DNA from: Ardenticatenaceae bacterium | GTDB lineage: Bacteria > Chloroflexota > Anaerolineae > Promineifilales > Promineifilaceae | Reading direction: 5' to 3' | Assembly: GCA_020634435.1 (NCBI GenBank) | Contig: JACKBS010000016.1 | Span: 1 to 64,000 of the forward strand | DNA length: 64,000 nucleotides | In this document: one piece after another, positions 17,058-26,900 of the stretch | Layout of the letters: each line of letters opens with the position of its first letter | Position numbering within the stretch: position 1 is the stretch's first letter | Translations under genes and position numbers: made by a program | Notes under the pieces: generated by a model | The model's database searches: none | Told to the model about the DNA's origin: nothing | What the model saw: only the letters and a program-made list of their open reading frames with translations

Positions 17058-17597
17058 TTACAGCATAAATCGGCAGGCCGCCACCAGCAGCAAGGCCACC
17101 CAGCCCGTTTGTTGCGAGAGGGTCAGCAGACGGCGGCTGGCCCACTGCACCGAGCCAGATTCCTGGTAGCGGTCATTCTGCTCCATGTCGTTGGCCCAAA
17201 CCCACAGCAGCATTAGCACAGCGGGCAGCAAAACCAGCAGAATAAGCGGGATCATGAGCCAGGGGGAGAGTACGGCCGTAACGGCCGTTTGCCAGCGAGC
17301 CAACAACACCAGCGAAACCAAGTGTGCCAGTTGGTCTAGCAAAAAGCCAGGCCACTGCGGATCGCCGGGCAGGCGCAGCTTGGTCCAGTCGATGAGAAAG
17401 TGCACCACACCTAAAACCACAAACAGGCCCAGGTGGGCGGCGGGCTGCTGCACCAGCAGCGCCGTCGTGAAGAGGTGAAGCAGCACGTGAAACGCCAAAC
17501 CAGCGTTGCTGGCAATCTTCAGGCGAAAAACGCGGTTTGTTTGCAGCGGAAAATCAGCTAATAAATGGGCCAACCACAAGGCCAAAAATGTCGTCAT
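17058..17597 (-). CDS. DUF3307 membrane protein
   Basis: 179 residues with about five membrane helices. The N-terminal LWLAHLLADFPLQTNRVFRLK, then HVLLHLFTTALL and VHFLIDWTKLR, match the DUF3307 pattern with conserved His and Asp residues in membrane helices. Function unknown. Transcribed leftward as a single gene. Confidence 0.8.
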   Translation of the reverse strand: MTTFLALWLAHLLADFPLQTNRVFRLKIASNAGLAFHVLLHLFTTALLVQQPAAHLGLFVVLGVVHFLIDWTKLRLPGDPQWPGFLLDQLAHLVSLVLLARWQTAVTAVLSPWLMIPLILLVLLPAVLMLLWVWANDMEQNDRYQESGSVQWASRRLLTLSQQTGWVALLLVAACRFML

Positions 17598-17959
17598 GAA
17601 AATAGATAACCGTTTGCCAGGAAGCAGACGATATGAGCAGTGTTCAGCAACGGTGTCTTAAAACTCAGCTTGCCCGGCATACAAAAATGTTTGCAACTGT
17701 ATGGGTGCAGGGCACCTTTGATAATCGGGTGCAATCGGCCGTGTGAGAGAATGAAAATAGATGACGTGCGGACTTTACAACGGCCGTTTACACAATGGAT
17801 GCCAGGGCATCCTAATAATTTAACAGGTTGGTTGGGAACGGGATGCATACGGCCGTACGCATCACTTGTGAAATGAACTACAACCAGAAGTAAAAAGACC
17901 CGTTAATGACCAAAAAGTCACGAACGGGTCTTTCTTTTCACGATTGTTTCACCGGGGAA
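17598..17959 (-). terminator. Gap between two leftward genes with a terminator at 17894-17933
   Basis: Arms AAAGACCCGTT (17894-17904) and AACGGGTCTTT (17923-17933) form a perfect hairpin with a T-run on the minus strand, ending the SDR-type gene upstream. The remaining 290 bases hold copies of CGGCCGT near 17747, 17781 and 17851 but no convincing gene; a 78-codon rightward frame there has no RBS and no recognisable protein. Confidence 0.7.
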
Positions 17960-18577
17960 TCAGGTAATGACGGGCGTTTGGTGCAAAAACGTATCATCGG
18001 TAAGCTGCTGCAAGACAAAGGCAGCCACATCAGCCCGCGAAACCTGCCCGCTGCCAATGGCCGAGTCCAGGCCAAACTGGTACTCGCCCGTGGCCGGGCC
18101 GTTGGTCAGGCCACCAGGGCGCACAATGATCCAATCCAGGTTGCTTTCACGTATCAGCTGTTCCTGGCGCTCCTTGTCTTCATACGCCTTGCGCAAGACC
18201 GTTTTCATCAACATTTTAAACGTCAGCGTCACCTGCTCCACGCTATCGGCCACGCCCATGGCCGATACCACCACCAGGCGCTTGATGCCCTGCTTTTCCA
18301 TGCAGTCGATGATGTTGCGGGTGCCGTCAGAAACCACAAAGTCGGGATTATTGGGCGTGTTGCCCAGAGAGCAACAGACGGCATCAGAGCCAGCCACAGT
18401 CTCCTCTACTTTGTCTGCATTCAATACATCGCCAATGACCAGATACAATTTGTCATGTTTGATGGTCAAGCGCCCCGGATCGCGCACCAGCACGGTTACC
18501 TCGTCGCCAGCCGCCAGGGCTTGCTTCACAATTTCCTTCCCAGTGCCACCAGTGGCACCAAATACCGCTAATTTCAT
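17960..18577 (-). CDS. NAD(P)-binding SDR-like (NmrA/BLVRB type) oxidoreductase
   Basis: 205 residues. The N-terminal Rossmann motif is VFGATGGTGKEIVKQAL, followed by LVRDPGRL, GDVLNAD and AVCCSLGNTPNN. The later RLVVVSAMG and WIIVRPGGLTNGP segments are typical of atypical short-chain reductases in the biliverdin-reductase-B / NmrA group. The canonical YxxxK pair of classical SDRs is not seen. Substrate unknown. Confidence 0.85.
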   Translation of the reverse strand: MKLAVFGATGGTGKEIVKQALAAGDEVTVLVRDPGRLTIKHDKLYLVIGDVLNADKVEETVAGSDAVCCSLGNTPNNPDFVVSDGTRNIIDCMEKQGIKRLVVVSAMGVADSVEQVTLTFKMLMKTVLRKAYEDKERQEQLIRESNLDWIIVRPGGLTNGPATGEYQFGLDSAIGSGQVSRADVAAFVLQQLTDDTFLHQTPVIT

Positions 18578-18680
18578 GTTTGTCTCCGCCTCACTTTCCT
18601 CAATCCAAGTTTAATTATCGCAAAAAGTTCATTTCACGCTATGCACGGCCGTTTGAGGAGTCTGTGGGAAGGAGTGATTT

Positions 18681-19910
18681 TCATTTGGGAACGGCCGTTC
18701 CAGTAGTCGTTTTGCGCAACGGCCGTTTCAGGAAATAGTATGCAGGAATAATAGCAAAAAGCGACAAGATCATGCCCAGCCAGTACGGATAATGGGGATT
18801 GAGGGAAAAAATTAGGCCAGCCAGCGCCGTGCTGAAGATCGTTGCCAGGCTAACGACCGATTGGTACATGCCCAGCACACCACCCCGCACTTCATCCGGC
18901 ACGGTGCGCGTAGAAAGTCCCTGTAACGAGGGCATCATCAATCCCATGCCCACCGGGAAAAAGATAGACCCCGGAACACCATACCAGGCCGCCGTAGCCA
19001 CCGCCAGAAACAACATGCCCACACCACGCAGCGCGCTACCAATAATAACCAAATTGGCCTCCCCCAACCGGGGCAACAACCGCCGAATCAGTATCGTTTG
19101 GGTCAAAAATTGGGTAAGGCCCACCGTCCCCAGCAAAATACCAATCCCCACGTCCACAATGCGATCACTGTATTTGGCAAAGAGCACCGCATCGCCAAAC
19201 AGGGCAAAGGTGGCCTGCATCATGCCCATGGCAAATTGCCCAATGAAAGCAATGAGTAAAATTGCCAGCAGCGGCGCATTACTCATAACCTCACCGGGAG
19301 CCATGCCGCCCTGCCGCGCCTGCCGATTTTTCAGGCGCTGCTCTGGCGTGAGCGTTTCGGTAAGCGTGAACCAGGTTAAGACAACGGTGAGGAAGGCGGC
19401 CACGGCGGCCATGTAGAAGGGAATGCGCGGCCCCAAAGCGGCCGACAGCGTGCCCCCCAGCGCGGGGCCGAACACAAAACCCAAACCGAAGGCCGCAAAA
19501 ATGTAGCCTAGCGATTCTGTTCGTTTAGCCGGCGGGGTGATGTCGGTAATGTAGGCCTGGGCGACGATGATGTTGCCGCCAGTGATGCCGTCTAAAATGC
19601 GGGCGATGAACAGCACGGTGATGTTGGGCGCGGCGCCAATCATGATGAAGCTGATCACAGTGCCAATCTGGCTAATGATGAGGACGGGGATACGGCCATA
19701 TTTATCTGACAATCGCCCAATCACCGGACCCGCTAAAAACTGGGCTGCAAAAAAGGAAGAAAGCAGCAAAGTGTTGTAGCGGGGTGAAATGTCGAACTGC
19801 CGCTGGGCATAGAGCAGCAAGATGGGCAGCGCCATCGCTGCGCCCAGCATCTGCACAAACACAATGAGCAAAATGGTGAGTAACCGTCGATCAATCTTTC
19901 GTAAATTCAT
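18681..19910 (-). CDS. MFS transporter, TetA/drug-efflux type
   Basis: 409 residues with 12 predicted membrane segments. The loop 2-3 motif GRLSDKYGRIPVLI is the MFS signature, and LDGITGGNIIVAQAYITDITP in segments 4-5 fits proton-coupled antiporters of the TetA/Bmr group. Likely an exporter of small molecules in the cytoplasmic membrane; the substrate cannot be told. The start at 19910 (MNLRKIDRRLL) is chosen because the 30 upstream residues are proline-rich and lack an RBS. The upstream gene on the same strand ends 49 bases away. Confidence 0.9.
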   Translation of the reverse strand: MNLRKIDRRLLTILLIVFVQMLGAAMALPILLLYAQRQFDISPRYNTLLLSSFFAAQFLAGPVIGRLSDKYGRIPVLIISQIGTVISFIMIGAAPNITVLFIARILDGITGGNIIVAQAYITDITPPAKRTESLGYIFAAFGLGFVFGPALGGTLSAALGPRIPFYMAAVAAFLTVVLTWFTLTETLTPEQRLKNRQARQGGMAPGEVMSNAPLLAILLIAFIGQFAMGMMQATFALFGDAVLFAKYSDRIVDVGIGILLGTVGLTQFLTQTILIRRLLPRLGEANLVIIGSALRGVGMLFLAVATAAWYGVPGSIFFPVGMGLMMPSLQGLSTRTVPDEVRGGVLGMYQSVVSLATIFSTALAGLIFSLNPHYPYWLGMILSLFAIIPAYYFLKRPLRKTTTGTAVPK

Positions 19911-19959
19911 GGGTAATGGGCCACCCAAGAGCAAAATGGGCGGCGGCTCCTTGTTAGGT

Positions 19960-20700
19960 TTAGCTGTCGGGCGGGTGGTGGGGAGTGGGTGATGGGGCAA
20001 CGGCCGTTTCCGGCACCTCTTGGGTCACAACCACGCTGTTTTGCAAGCGGGCAACGTGCAGCTGCTCCAACTGCTGAGCATACCGATCGGCTACTTCGTC
20101 AAAATAGCCGGATAAATCGCGCCAGGCATTGGCCATCTGCGTGCGCGTGTTGGCCATCATTTCATCTTCCTGCTTGCGGCGCAGCCAACGCCAGCTAGAA
20201 CGCAAAATGTGCCGCACATTGGCCACCACCTGCTGCGCCAATTGGGTCAGCGGACTGGTGGTGAGGCTGGCCAATACCTGGTGCAGCGCTTCGGCGGCCA
20301 GCGGCGCATCCGTGCGGTTGTCCAGATCGCCGCGCGCTAGCATAAAATCGAGCAAATAAGCGCGGTGCCAGTAATAGCTCAGGTTGTCGGTGGCATCTTT
20401 GATGGTGAGGAAGTAGAAGATAGTACGGTAGGTGCGCTTGAGCAGCAGCCAGACCAGCTGCAAGGGCCAGAGCAGGCAGCCGGTACAGCTGAATTGGCTG
20501 CGGTTGAGTTGGCTAATAGTTTCTGGGGGTAGGGAACGGCCGTTGCGCCGGGCAATGGCGCGGGGCATGCGTCGTTTAAAAATCCACTCAAATAAAACAT
20601 CCAGCAGCGGAATGGGAATTAAAACGGCCAACCCCGCCAGCGTGGCATCCACATAGATGGGCCAGTCAAATTTTTCGTCGCGTAGAGGTTTTTCAGTCAT
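19960..20700 (-). CDS. Hypothetical protein with two membrane segments
   Basis: 246 residues. A membrane segment lies at about residues 17-38 (VDATLAGLAVLIPIPLLDVLF) and another hydrophobic stretch near 75-97, separated by a basic loop and a Cys pair (FSCTGCLLW). The C-terminal third is a helical, charged region (QEDEMMANTRTQMANAW) ending in a Pro-rich tail. No family recognised. It lies upstream of the MFS gene on the same strand and may be co-transcribed. Confidence 0.55.
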   Translation of the reverse strand: MTEKPLRDEKFDWPIYVDATLAGLAVLIPIPLLDVLFEWIFKRRMPRAIARRNGRSLPPETISQLNRSQFSCTGCLLWPLQLVWLLLKRTYRTIFYFLTIKDATDNLSYYWHRAYLLDFMLARGDLDNRTDAPLAAEALHQVLASLTTSPLTQLAQQVVANVRHILRSSWRWLRRKQEDEMMANTRTQMANAWRDLSGYFDEVADRYAQQLEQLHVARLQNSVVVTQEVPETAVAPSPTPHHPPDS

Positions 20701-20719
20701 GGATGTAAATAGGGGATTC

Positions 20720-20795
20720 AGCAATTAGGTAATTAGGTAAGTGGGTAATTCTCTCAATTACGCAATTACTCACTTACCCAATTACTCACTTACCT
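20720..20795. repeat. Intergenic inverted repeat (GGTAAGTG / CACTTACC)
   Basis: The sequence repeats the words AATTAGGTAAGTG and AATTACTCACTTACC, giving a long imperfect hairpin (20737-20750 with about 20764-20778). It lies between two leftward genes and extends to the stop of the glyoxalase-like gene. It may end that transcript. Confidence 0.55.
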
Positions 20796-21193
20796 TTCCC
20801 AGGCCAGGCTGGATCCAAGAATGTTTGCAACTCAAGCAAATAGCCATTGGGATCGCGGACAAAACAGTGATAGATATTGAACTTTTCGTTGCGCGTGGGT
20901 GGTTTTTCCACCGCCACCCCCTGCCCCACCAGATAATCGTGCCACCCATCCACATCCGGCGTCACCAGCGTCAGCATGAGATAATGGTTGGCGGGTGGTG
21001 CGGCCATGTGGTCACCCAGAGTTTCACAGAAACCCAGATACGCATCACCGCCAGTCGAATAAATGCGGCAGCTGCCCTGGTCCAGCACTAGCTCTAAGCC
21101 GAGGATTTGTTCGTAGAAAACGGCCGTTTCGGCCAAATCCCGCGCGTGTAAAAAGGTGACTTGTTGCTCGATTGGTGGTCGGTTGTTGCTCAT
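20786..21193 (-). CDS. Glyoxalase/VOC superfamily protein
   Basis: 135 residues, one VOC module pair: QQVTFLHARDLAETAVFYEQILGLEL, then HYLMLTLVTPDVDGWHDYLVGQG and NIYHCFVRDPNGYLLELQTF. The pattern (His/Glu near the strand starts) fits a metal-binding glyoxalase-like or antibiotic-sequestering protein. Substrate unknown. An upstream GTG/ATG frame to 21202 adds three residues. Confidence 0.85.
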   Translation of the reverse strand: MSNNRPPIEQQVTFLHARDLAETAVFYEQILGLELVLDQGSCRIYSTGGDAYLGFCETLGDHMAAPPANHYLMLTLVTPDVDGWHDYLVGQGVAVEKPPTRNEKFNIYHCFVRDPNGYLLELQTFLDPAWPGKGK

Positions 21194-21222
21194 TATTCTC
21201 AATGGCTATGCGAATTACAGTC

Positions 21223-23043
21223 TCAAGGTGTTACCACAAAGGGTAAATATAACTGATAGCTCACCGTTGCGCATGTATCTTCCTCCAGCCAGGGAGCAAA
21301 AAGCACATTACCTGTTACCGCATTGCCGCTGCCAGGGCCAATGCCCGACGGACCGCTAGCATCCCCCCACCAGTTTTGGCGGGCATCCACTGGGGCGGGA
21401 TTCTGATTGGTCAGTCCAGCATCACCATTACCCGCCAAAGCCGAGCTGCTGATTTGCACCGTGGGCTGCCCGGTGTTTAGGACAAAGACACCGCTGCCAT
21501 TGTTGTTGGTAAAGCGGCTGCAAACGGCCGTTACTGCCCCATCCATCACCAATAATCCATCCATCGCCGCTGCGTACAGTTGGCTATTTTGCAAGGTAAC
21601 GGGGGTGGAAACGGCCGTGTTGTTCACGGTCAGGTTGTACGTACCGTAGCGCACTTCGGTATGATCCAATTGAGCATTGCCGTTTTCAACGACAATGCCT
21701 GCCCATTGATTTGGGGCTGAATCCGTGTACGAAGTAAAGATAACCGGCTCAGTCTGGGTGCCAACAGTATGAAGGATGCCTTCTACGTGCAAACCAAGGC
21801 TTGCTGCACTACTGTTAAACTTGAGCGTCACGCCAGAATTGACAGTTAGCGTATGTGTTGGCGGAATAACAAACCATTCTGTTGAAACGCCTCCATGCAA
21901 AACGACATATGCATCTAAACCGGGTTGATCAGTTAGAACGGCATCGCCACCTAACGTAAGCGCACCATACAAAACGATATTGTTGCCCTCGACATTATTG
22001 GCAAAGGTGACATTGTTGAGGCTAACCTGATGCAGGTTGCCCGCCTGAATGCCGAGCGGCGTTAGGGAACTGTGACTAATCAAGCTGTTGCTGATTTGCA
22101 CAGTTGCTGTGGGATTGAGTGAACCGATCAGCACACTCTCCCGGCCGTTTCTTATCTCTACATTTTCTAGCTGGCTGCTGCCGCCCTGCAATGCTATTCC
22201 TGGCCATTCCCCCGGCGCAGAATCCAGCTGTGAGGTAAGAATGATAGGTTCAGCCTGAGTGCCAACTGCGTTAATCGAACCAGCGACACTTAGACCAAAA
22301 TCACCCCCACTCTGATTGAATTTAACCGTTACCCCAGAGTTAATCGTTAGAGTAGTCGCTGATGGTACAACAAACCAATGTGAAAGATTCCCATCTAACA
22401 CAACGTAAGCGTCTAGACCTGGCTGATCGGTCAGAACGGCATCGCCGCCCAGCGAAGCCGCACCATACAAAACAATATTACTGCCCTCAACATTGTTGGC
22501 GAAGGTGATATTGCTGAGATTGACCTGGTGCAGGTTGCCGGTCTGAATACCGAGCGGCGTTTCTAAACTGTCGCGAATGACGCTGTTTTTAATTTGCACA
22601 GTCGCTGCTGGATCGAGTGAACCGATCAGCACACTCTCACGGCCGTTTCGCACCTCCACATTTTCTAGCTGGCTGCTGCCACCCTGCAAGATCATACCTT
22701 CCCACTGCCCTGGTGCAGAATCCGCTGCGGAGGTAAAGGTAATGGGTTGTGTGGGTGTGCCGATGGCCTGGAGACGGCCGTTTACCACCATTGACCCCGC
22801 TCCCACCCCAAAGCGTACTTCTACACCCGCCTCAATTGTCAGCGTCACACCTGTTTGCACAGTCACCATATCGGTGAGGATGTAGGGGCTGTTGGTAGCC
22901 GTCCACGTAGTGTCAGTGGTGATTGGGCCGCCAACATCAACAAGCTCGGGTTTGGCCTGTACACGGCCGTTTACCACATACCCCAAACCCAACAGCAAAC
23001 TGATTGGCAAGAGCAAGGTGAGGAAAATCACAGCACGTTTCAT
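21223..23043 (-). CDS. Secreted right-handed beta-helix protein with YLPFV tail
   Basis: 606 residues. The signal peptide (AVIFLTLLLPISLLLGLGYVV) is followed by a solenoid of short strands: GVTLTIEAGVEVRFG, PTQPITFTSAADSAPGQW, then LENVEVRNGRESVLIGSL. A block of about 150 residues (from GGDAVLTDQPGLDAYVVL through NVEGxNIVLYGA) is duplicated almost identically, a recent internal duplication. The protein ends YQLYLPFVVTP. Parallel beta-helices of this kind are polysaccharide-binding or lyase-like, but no catalytic residues were identified. A promoter lies at 23140-23168. MKKGQL at 23061 is an alternative start. Confidence 0.85.
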   Translation of the reverse strand: MKRAVIFLTLLLPISLLLGLGYVVNGRVQAKPELVDVGGPITTDTTWTATNSPYILTDMVTVQTGVTLTIEAGVEVRFGVGAGSMVVNGRLQAIGTPTQPITFTSAADSAPGQWEGMILQGGSSQLENVEVRNGRESVLIGSLDPAATVQIKNSVIRDSLETPLGIQTGNLHQVNLSNITFANNVEGSNIVLYGAASLGGDAVLTDQPGLDAYVVLDGNLSHWFVVPSATTLTINSGVTVKFNQSGGDFGLSVAGSINAVGTQAEPIILTSQLDSAPGEWPGIALQGGSSQLENVEIRNGRESVLIGSLNPTATVQISNSLISHSSLTPLGIQAGNLHQVSLNNVTFANNVEGNNIVLYGALTLGGDAVLTDQPGLDAYVVLHGGVSTEWFVIPPTHTLTVNSGVTLKFNSSAASLGLHVEGILHTVGTQTEPVIFTSYTDSAPNQWAGIVVENGNAQLDHTEVRYGTYNLTVNNTAVSTPVTLQNSQLYAAAMDGLLVMDGAVTAVCSRFTNNNGSGVFVLNTGQPTVQISSSALAGNGDAGLTNQNPAPVDARQNWWGDASGPSGIGPGSGNAVTGNVLFAPWLEEDTCATVSYQLYLPFVVTP

Positions 23044-23139
23044 GAGTTGTCCTTTTTTCATACGGTTTGTTCGACTGGAAAGTGGTGAAAGAAGCTAAGG
23101 GGATCGAAAACGGCCGTTTGCTGTTTTCACAACTACCAA

Positions 23140-23168
23140 AGTATATAAACACCGACTTGCTTCATCAA
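23140..23168 (-). promoter_or_regulatory. Sigma-70 promoter for the beta-helix protein
   Basis: On the minus strand: TTGATG (23163-23168), 17-base spacer, TATACT (23140-23145). The predicted leader is roughly 90 bases and carries an ACGGCCGT copy around 23110. Confidence 0.6.
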
Positions 23169-23537
23169 TTAAAGTAGGGACTAAGGTTGAAGGCATACGA
23201 AATCAATCACCAGCCTCTTATCGAATGTTTACCTGAGTGCATGTTTCGCGCTTTATTTTTAAGCTCTGAGCGACGTGATACTTATTTTGGTGTAAATATT
23301 ATAATGCTCTTGAACTGATTACTTGCGTCATGTGATTGACGCTTAATAAGTTTTGTTTAGTTCGGTGAGAAAGAAACAGGTGCTACATTATGACCATCGT
23401 TGACCGAGCGAGTCACTGTTTCCTGAGCTTGCACATAGTCAAAGACAGAAGCAAAGCGATAGCCTAAGCCATGATTTATAAGCGTCGGCTAAACGATATT
23501 ATTCAGATCATTTTAAGATGTACTTCAATCTTCATTA
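23169..23537. other. AT-rich intergenic DNA, no gene seen
   Basis: About 370 bases of lower G+C than the rest of the window, without any coding frame of note and without ACGGCCGT. It forms the left part of an AT-rich island that continues to about 25.8 kb. Possibly decayed mobile-element DNA, given the transposase remnant that follows. Confidence 0.5.
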
Positions 23538-23786
23538 TTGTGTAATTGTGTAGCTGACTTTTGGGCGAAGTTTGAAAAAAGCGAAACCTATTCTGTTGAG
23601 GCGGGCAACGCCGAGCTACGGCATTATTTAACCAAGCTGGCCCGACGATCTCGCTGCTTCTCAAGGTGCATTGAAGCACTCCGTGACCATGTAAAAGCGT
23701 TTGTACACGCTTGGAATCGCCGACAATTGTACAAAAGACAATATCCACACTACGCAGCGCATCTGATTGATTTTGTGTACCCGTGA
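23538..23786 (+). pseudogene. Remnant of an IS1-type transposase (C-terminal end)
   Basis: From about 23562 the translation reads YSVEAGNAELRHYLTKLAR, RCFSRCIEALRDHVKAFV, then RRQLYKRQYPHYAAHLIDFV. This matches the C-terminal end of IS1-family transposases as I know them (SVEAxNAELRHYLxRLxRxxRCFSR...YNRRQLYKRxxP). Only about 75 residues survive; the catalytic N-terminal part and clear element ends are missing. It sits in the AT-rich island next to a composition switch, so it may mark an old insertion. Confidence 0.75.
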
Positions 23787-23853
23787 TTTTGCTCTCCCCC
23801 CCATTACTGTCATATTCGTTTTAAGCCATTCAAGATAAGGTGAGATAACGCAA

Positions 23854-23882
23854 TTCAAGGTAAACATACCTATCAATATAAA
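23854..23882 (+). promoter_or_regulatory. Possible promoter for the PAS/GAF histidine kinase
   Basis: TTCAAG (23854-23859), 17-base spacer, TATAAA (23877-23882), about 30 bases before the ATG. The -35 box is weak. Confidence 0.35.
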
Positions 23883-23912
23883 CTGAGGCAACCGCATTAA
23901 GAAAAGTATCTA

Positions 23913-26900
23913 ATGAATAGTCTACAAACGCTAAAACCCAAACCCATCCTAACTCCTTTCAGCTACAAAGATGCTATCAATCTATCACCTATGCATTTAA
24001 TACGTCTCCTTGTCGTTTCGGTTTTTGTAGTGGAATTGGCAATTATGTTGCTATTAGAGCCGTTGTTATTTGATATTGATACATCGTTTAGGGAAAACTT
24101 AATTGAAGGCCTATTGGATGCCTCGCTGCTTTCTGTGATCGTATTTCCATTTCTCTATTACTATGCTTTCAAGCCATTGGTAGGCCTTATCGAGCAGTAT
24201 CAGCGCTCAGAAAAAGCCTTGGATACAGCAAACAACTTTTTAGAGATTGTGTTTGCTAGCCTTACAGATGGGGTAATTGTAGTCAACACAGATGACCATA
24301 CGATTTTGTCATGCAATCGTATGGCCGAAAAACTACTAGGTTTCTCCCAAAATAAGTTAATTGGTAGACAGATTCAAGATTTTCTTGTTCAAGACAAAAC
24401 AAAATGGGCCCAGTTGCAGGAAAAAATTAATTTGAGTCTGTCATCAGGAAATATCTTCTCTACAGAGCTAATGTTGACCCCACGTAAAGAGTTGGGATAC
24501 GTAGCAGAAATTACGGTTAATCGAGTTGAGTCTGATGATGACACACACGCCCTGCAAGTTTACGTCATGCGAGATATCTCAGAACGAATAAAATCGCAGG
24601 AGCAACTTCAGCTACAAACCACGGCGCTAGAAGCTGCCGCAAACGGTATCATGATTACTAATAATAGCGGGTTGATTGAATGGGTAAATCCAGCATTGAC
24701 TGACATGACTGGCTATGAATTTGAAGAGTTGGTTGGCCAGGATGCTAGCATCTTTAATTCGGGACAGAATGAATCAGAAAGTTATGCAACAATTTGGCGA
24801 ACCATAAAGGACGGTAAAGTATGGTCTGGTGAGTTGATAAATAGATCTAAAGATGGCACTTTTTACATTGAGAATCAGTCTATTGCTCCGGTACGCAATA
24901 TGAATAGTGAAATTACTCACTACATAGCTATCAAACAAGATATTACTAACCGGAAACAAGCTGAAATCCAGATGGAACGGCATAATCGGGAGCTAGTAAT
25001 GCTGAGTCAGTTAGGGCAATCAGTTGTTTCCAGCTTGGAACTGCCGAAAATTTTTGCAGATGTCATTACCCAAGCAATGCCGCTTATAGGCGCAGAATGT
25101 TTGTCCATCATTTTGCGTGAGAATCATCATTTAACGTATGCTGCCACTGCGGGTCTAGAAGCTACGCTAATGCAGGGAAAGCAGATATCATTGCATAATG
25201 GCGTGCCTGGTGAAGTCATGCGAACGGGTCAAATGGTACATATTGGCGAAGAAGACGCCCGTTTCAATATCGCTGATATTTGCCTATGCCACCCCAAATC
25301 GCTTATTGCCGTCCCTCTGACATCAGGCCAAGACCGATTAGGGCTCATCCAAGCTACCCACCGAGATGCCCATGCGTTCAATGAAGAAAGCGTTCGGACA
25401 TTAATTGGGGCCGCCAATTGGGCCGCTATCGCCATTAGCCACGCCAACCAGTTGGAAGAAATTCGCCATCGATTAAACGAAACAGCTACCTTGGCAGCTA
25501 TTAATCAATCTCTTAATGAAACACTTGAACTAGATAATATTTTGCAGCTCATTGCGGACTCTATTTCCAGATTGCTTACTCAAGCTGACGGTGTCATTAT
25601 ACATTTGCGAGATGAAAATCAAATTTATCTGGTTCCAGCAATTTGGAGTGGACAAATAGAAAATGTATTGTCTTCCGTGTTTCTAGAAATCAACGATGGC
25701 CTAGTTAAAGAGGTATTTAGAACAGGAAAATTAGTTAATCTTCCTGATGTAAGCCAGACACCTTATGATAAGCTTTTTTCACCAGGCACATCCCCAGCCT
25801 CATTGCTCATTGTGCCGCTGCAAAGCGGCCGTCATCAGCTGGGCACCATCATCGTGCAAAACCAGACACAGACACACGCATTCACAGCCAAAGATGAACG
25901 GCTGCTGCGGCGGTTGGCTGATTCGGCGGCCGTGGCCATCAACACTGCCCGTCTGTACCAATCGGAACGCGAACAACGCCAACAAGCCGAATACATGGCC
26001 CGTACGGCCGTTGCCCTCAGCCAGAGCCTGGAAATGGACGAGGTGCTGCAAACCATTGTGAAACATGCCTTGGAAGTGGTGGATGGGTTGGAAACGGCCG
26101 TTTTCCTCCTCCGTAACAATGAGGTCTACCGCACCCAAAGTAGTCAGATAGACCCATCAAATCCTCAACTCCTCAAGGTGTTAAATCGGCTCATCACTCA
26201 GGAAGCCGCCAGCGCACTGCCGCCGCTCGAACTCATCCTCAAAACGGGCAAGCCAATCCTCATAGCCGATTACCTGGACGATGAGCTGCCGCAAAACGGT
26301 TTTAATACCACCACGCGGCCCGTTTGTGTAGCCGCCCCGCTAAACATCACCGAGAACACCACTGGCTTTTTGATGGTACAGGGCGAAAAGGTCGGCAGCT
26401 TCAACAGCGCCACTATGCGCCAACTCGAACTTTTGACTTCGCAGGCGTCATTGGCCGTCCAAAACGCGCTGCTCTTCAACGATTTGGGCGAAATACTGCA
26501 AAAAGAACAATCGATCCGCGCCCAACTGGTTCAGGCACAGAAGCTGTCGGCGATGGGACGCATGGTCGCCTCAGTGGCCCATGAACTCAACAACCCTTTG
26601 CAAACAATCAAAAATTGCCTATTCTTAATACAACAGGATTTAACACAGGAAGCAGCGCCGCAATCTTACCTGGAGATGGCTCTCTCAGAAACCAACAGAC
26701 TGACAAATCTAGTATTGCAGCTGCGTGACGTTTACCGCCCCGCCAGCAGCAATCCGTTACAACCCGTATCGCTTTCAGACATTGTAGGGCAGGTACATTT
26801 AATCCTGCGCCAGCACCTGAGACAAAATGATATCGACTACTCATTTGTGCCGGTAGCCGAACCGATGTGGGTGCTGGGCGATGCCAATCAGCTAAAACAG

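Noticed and set aside
17640..17876. A 78-codon frame in the gap before the DUF3307 gene
   Set aside because: No RBS, no recognisable pattern, and it runs through a region rich in the repeat palindrome.
17960..18614. Rightward frames of about 215 codons opposite the SDR-like gene
   Set aside because: Antisense to a Rossmann-fold gene with an intact GATGGTG motif.
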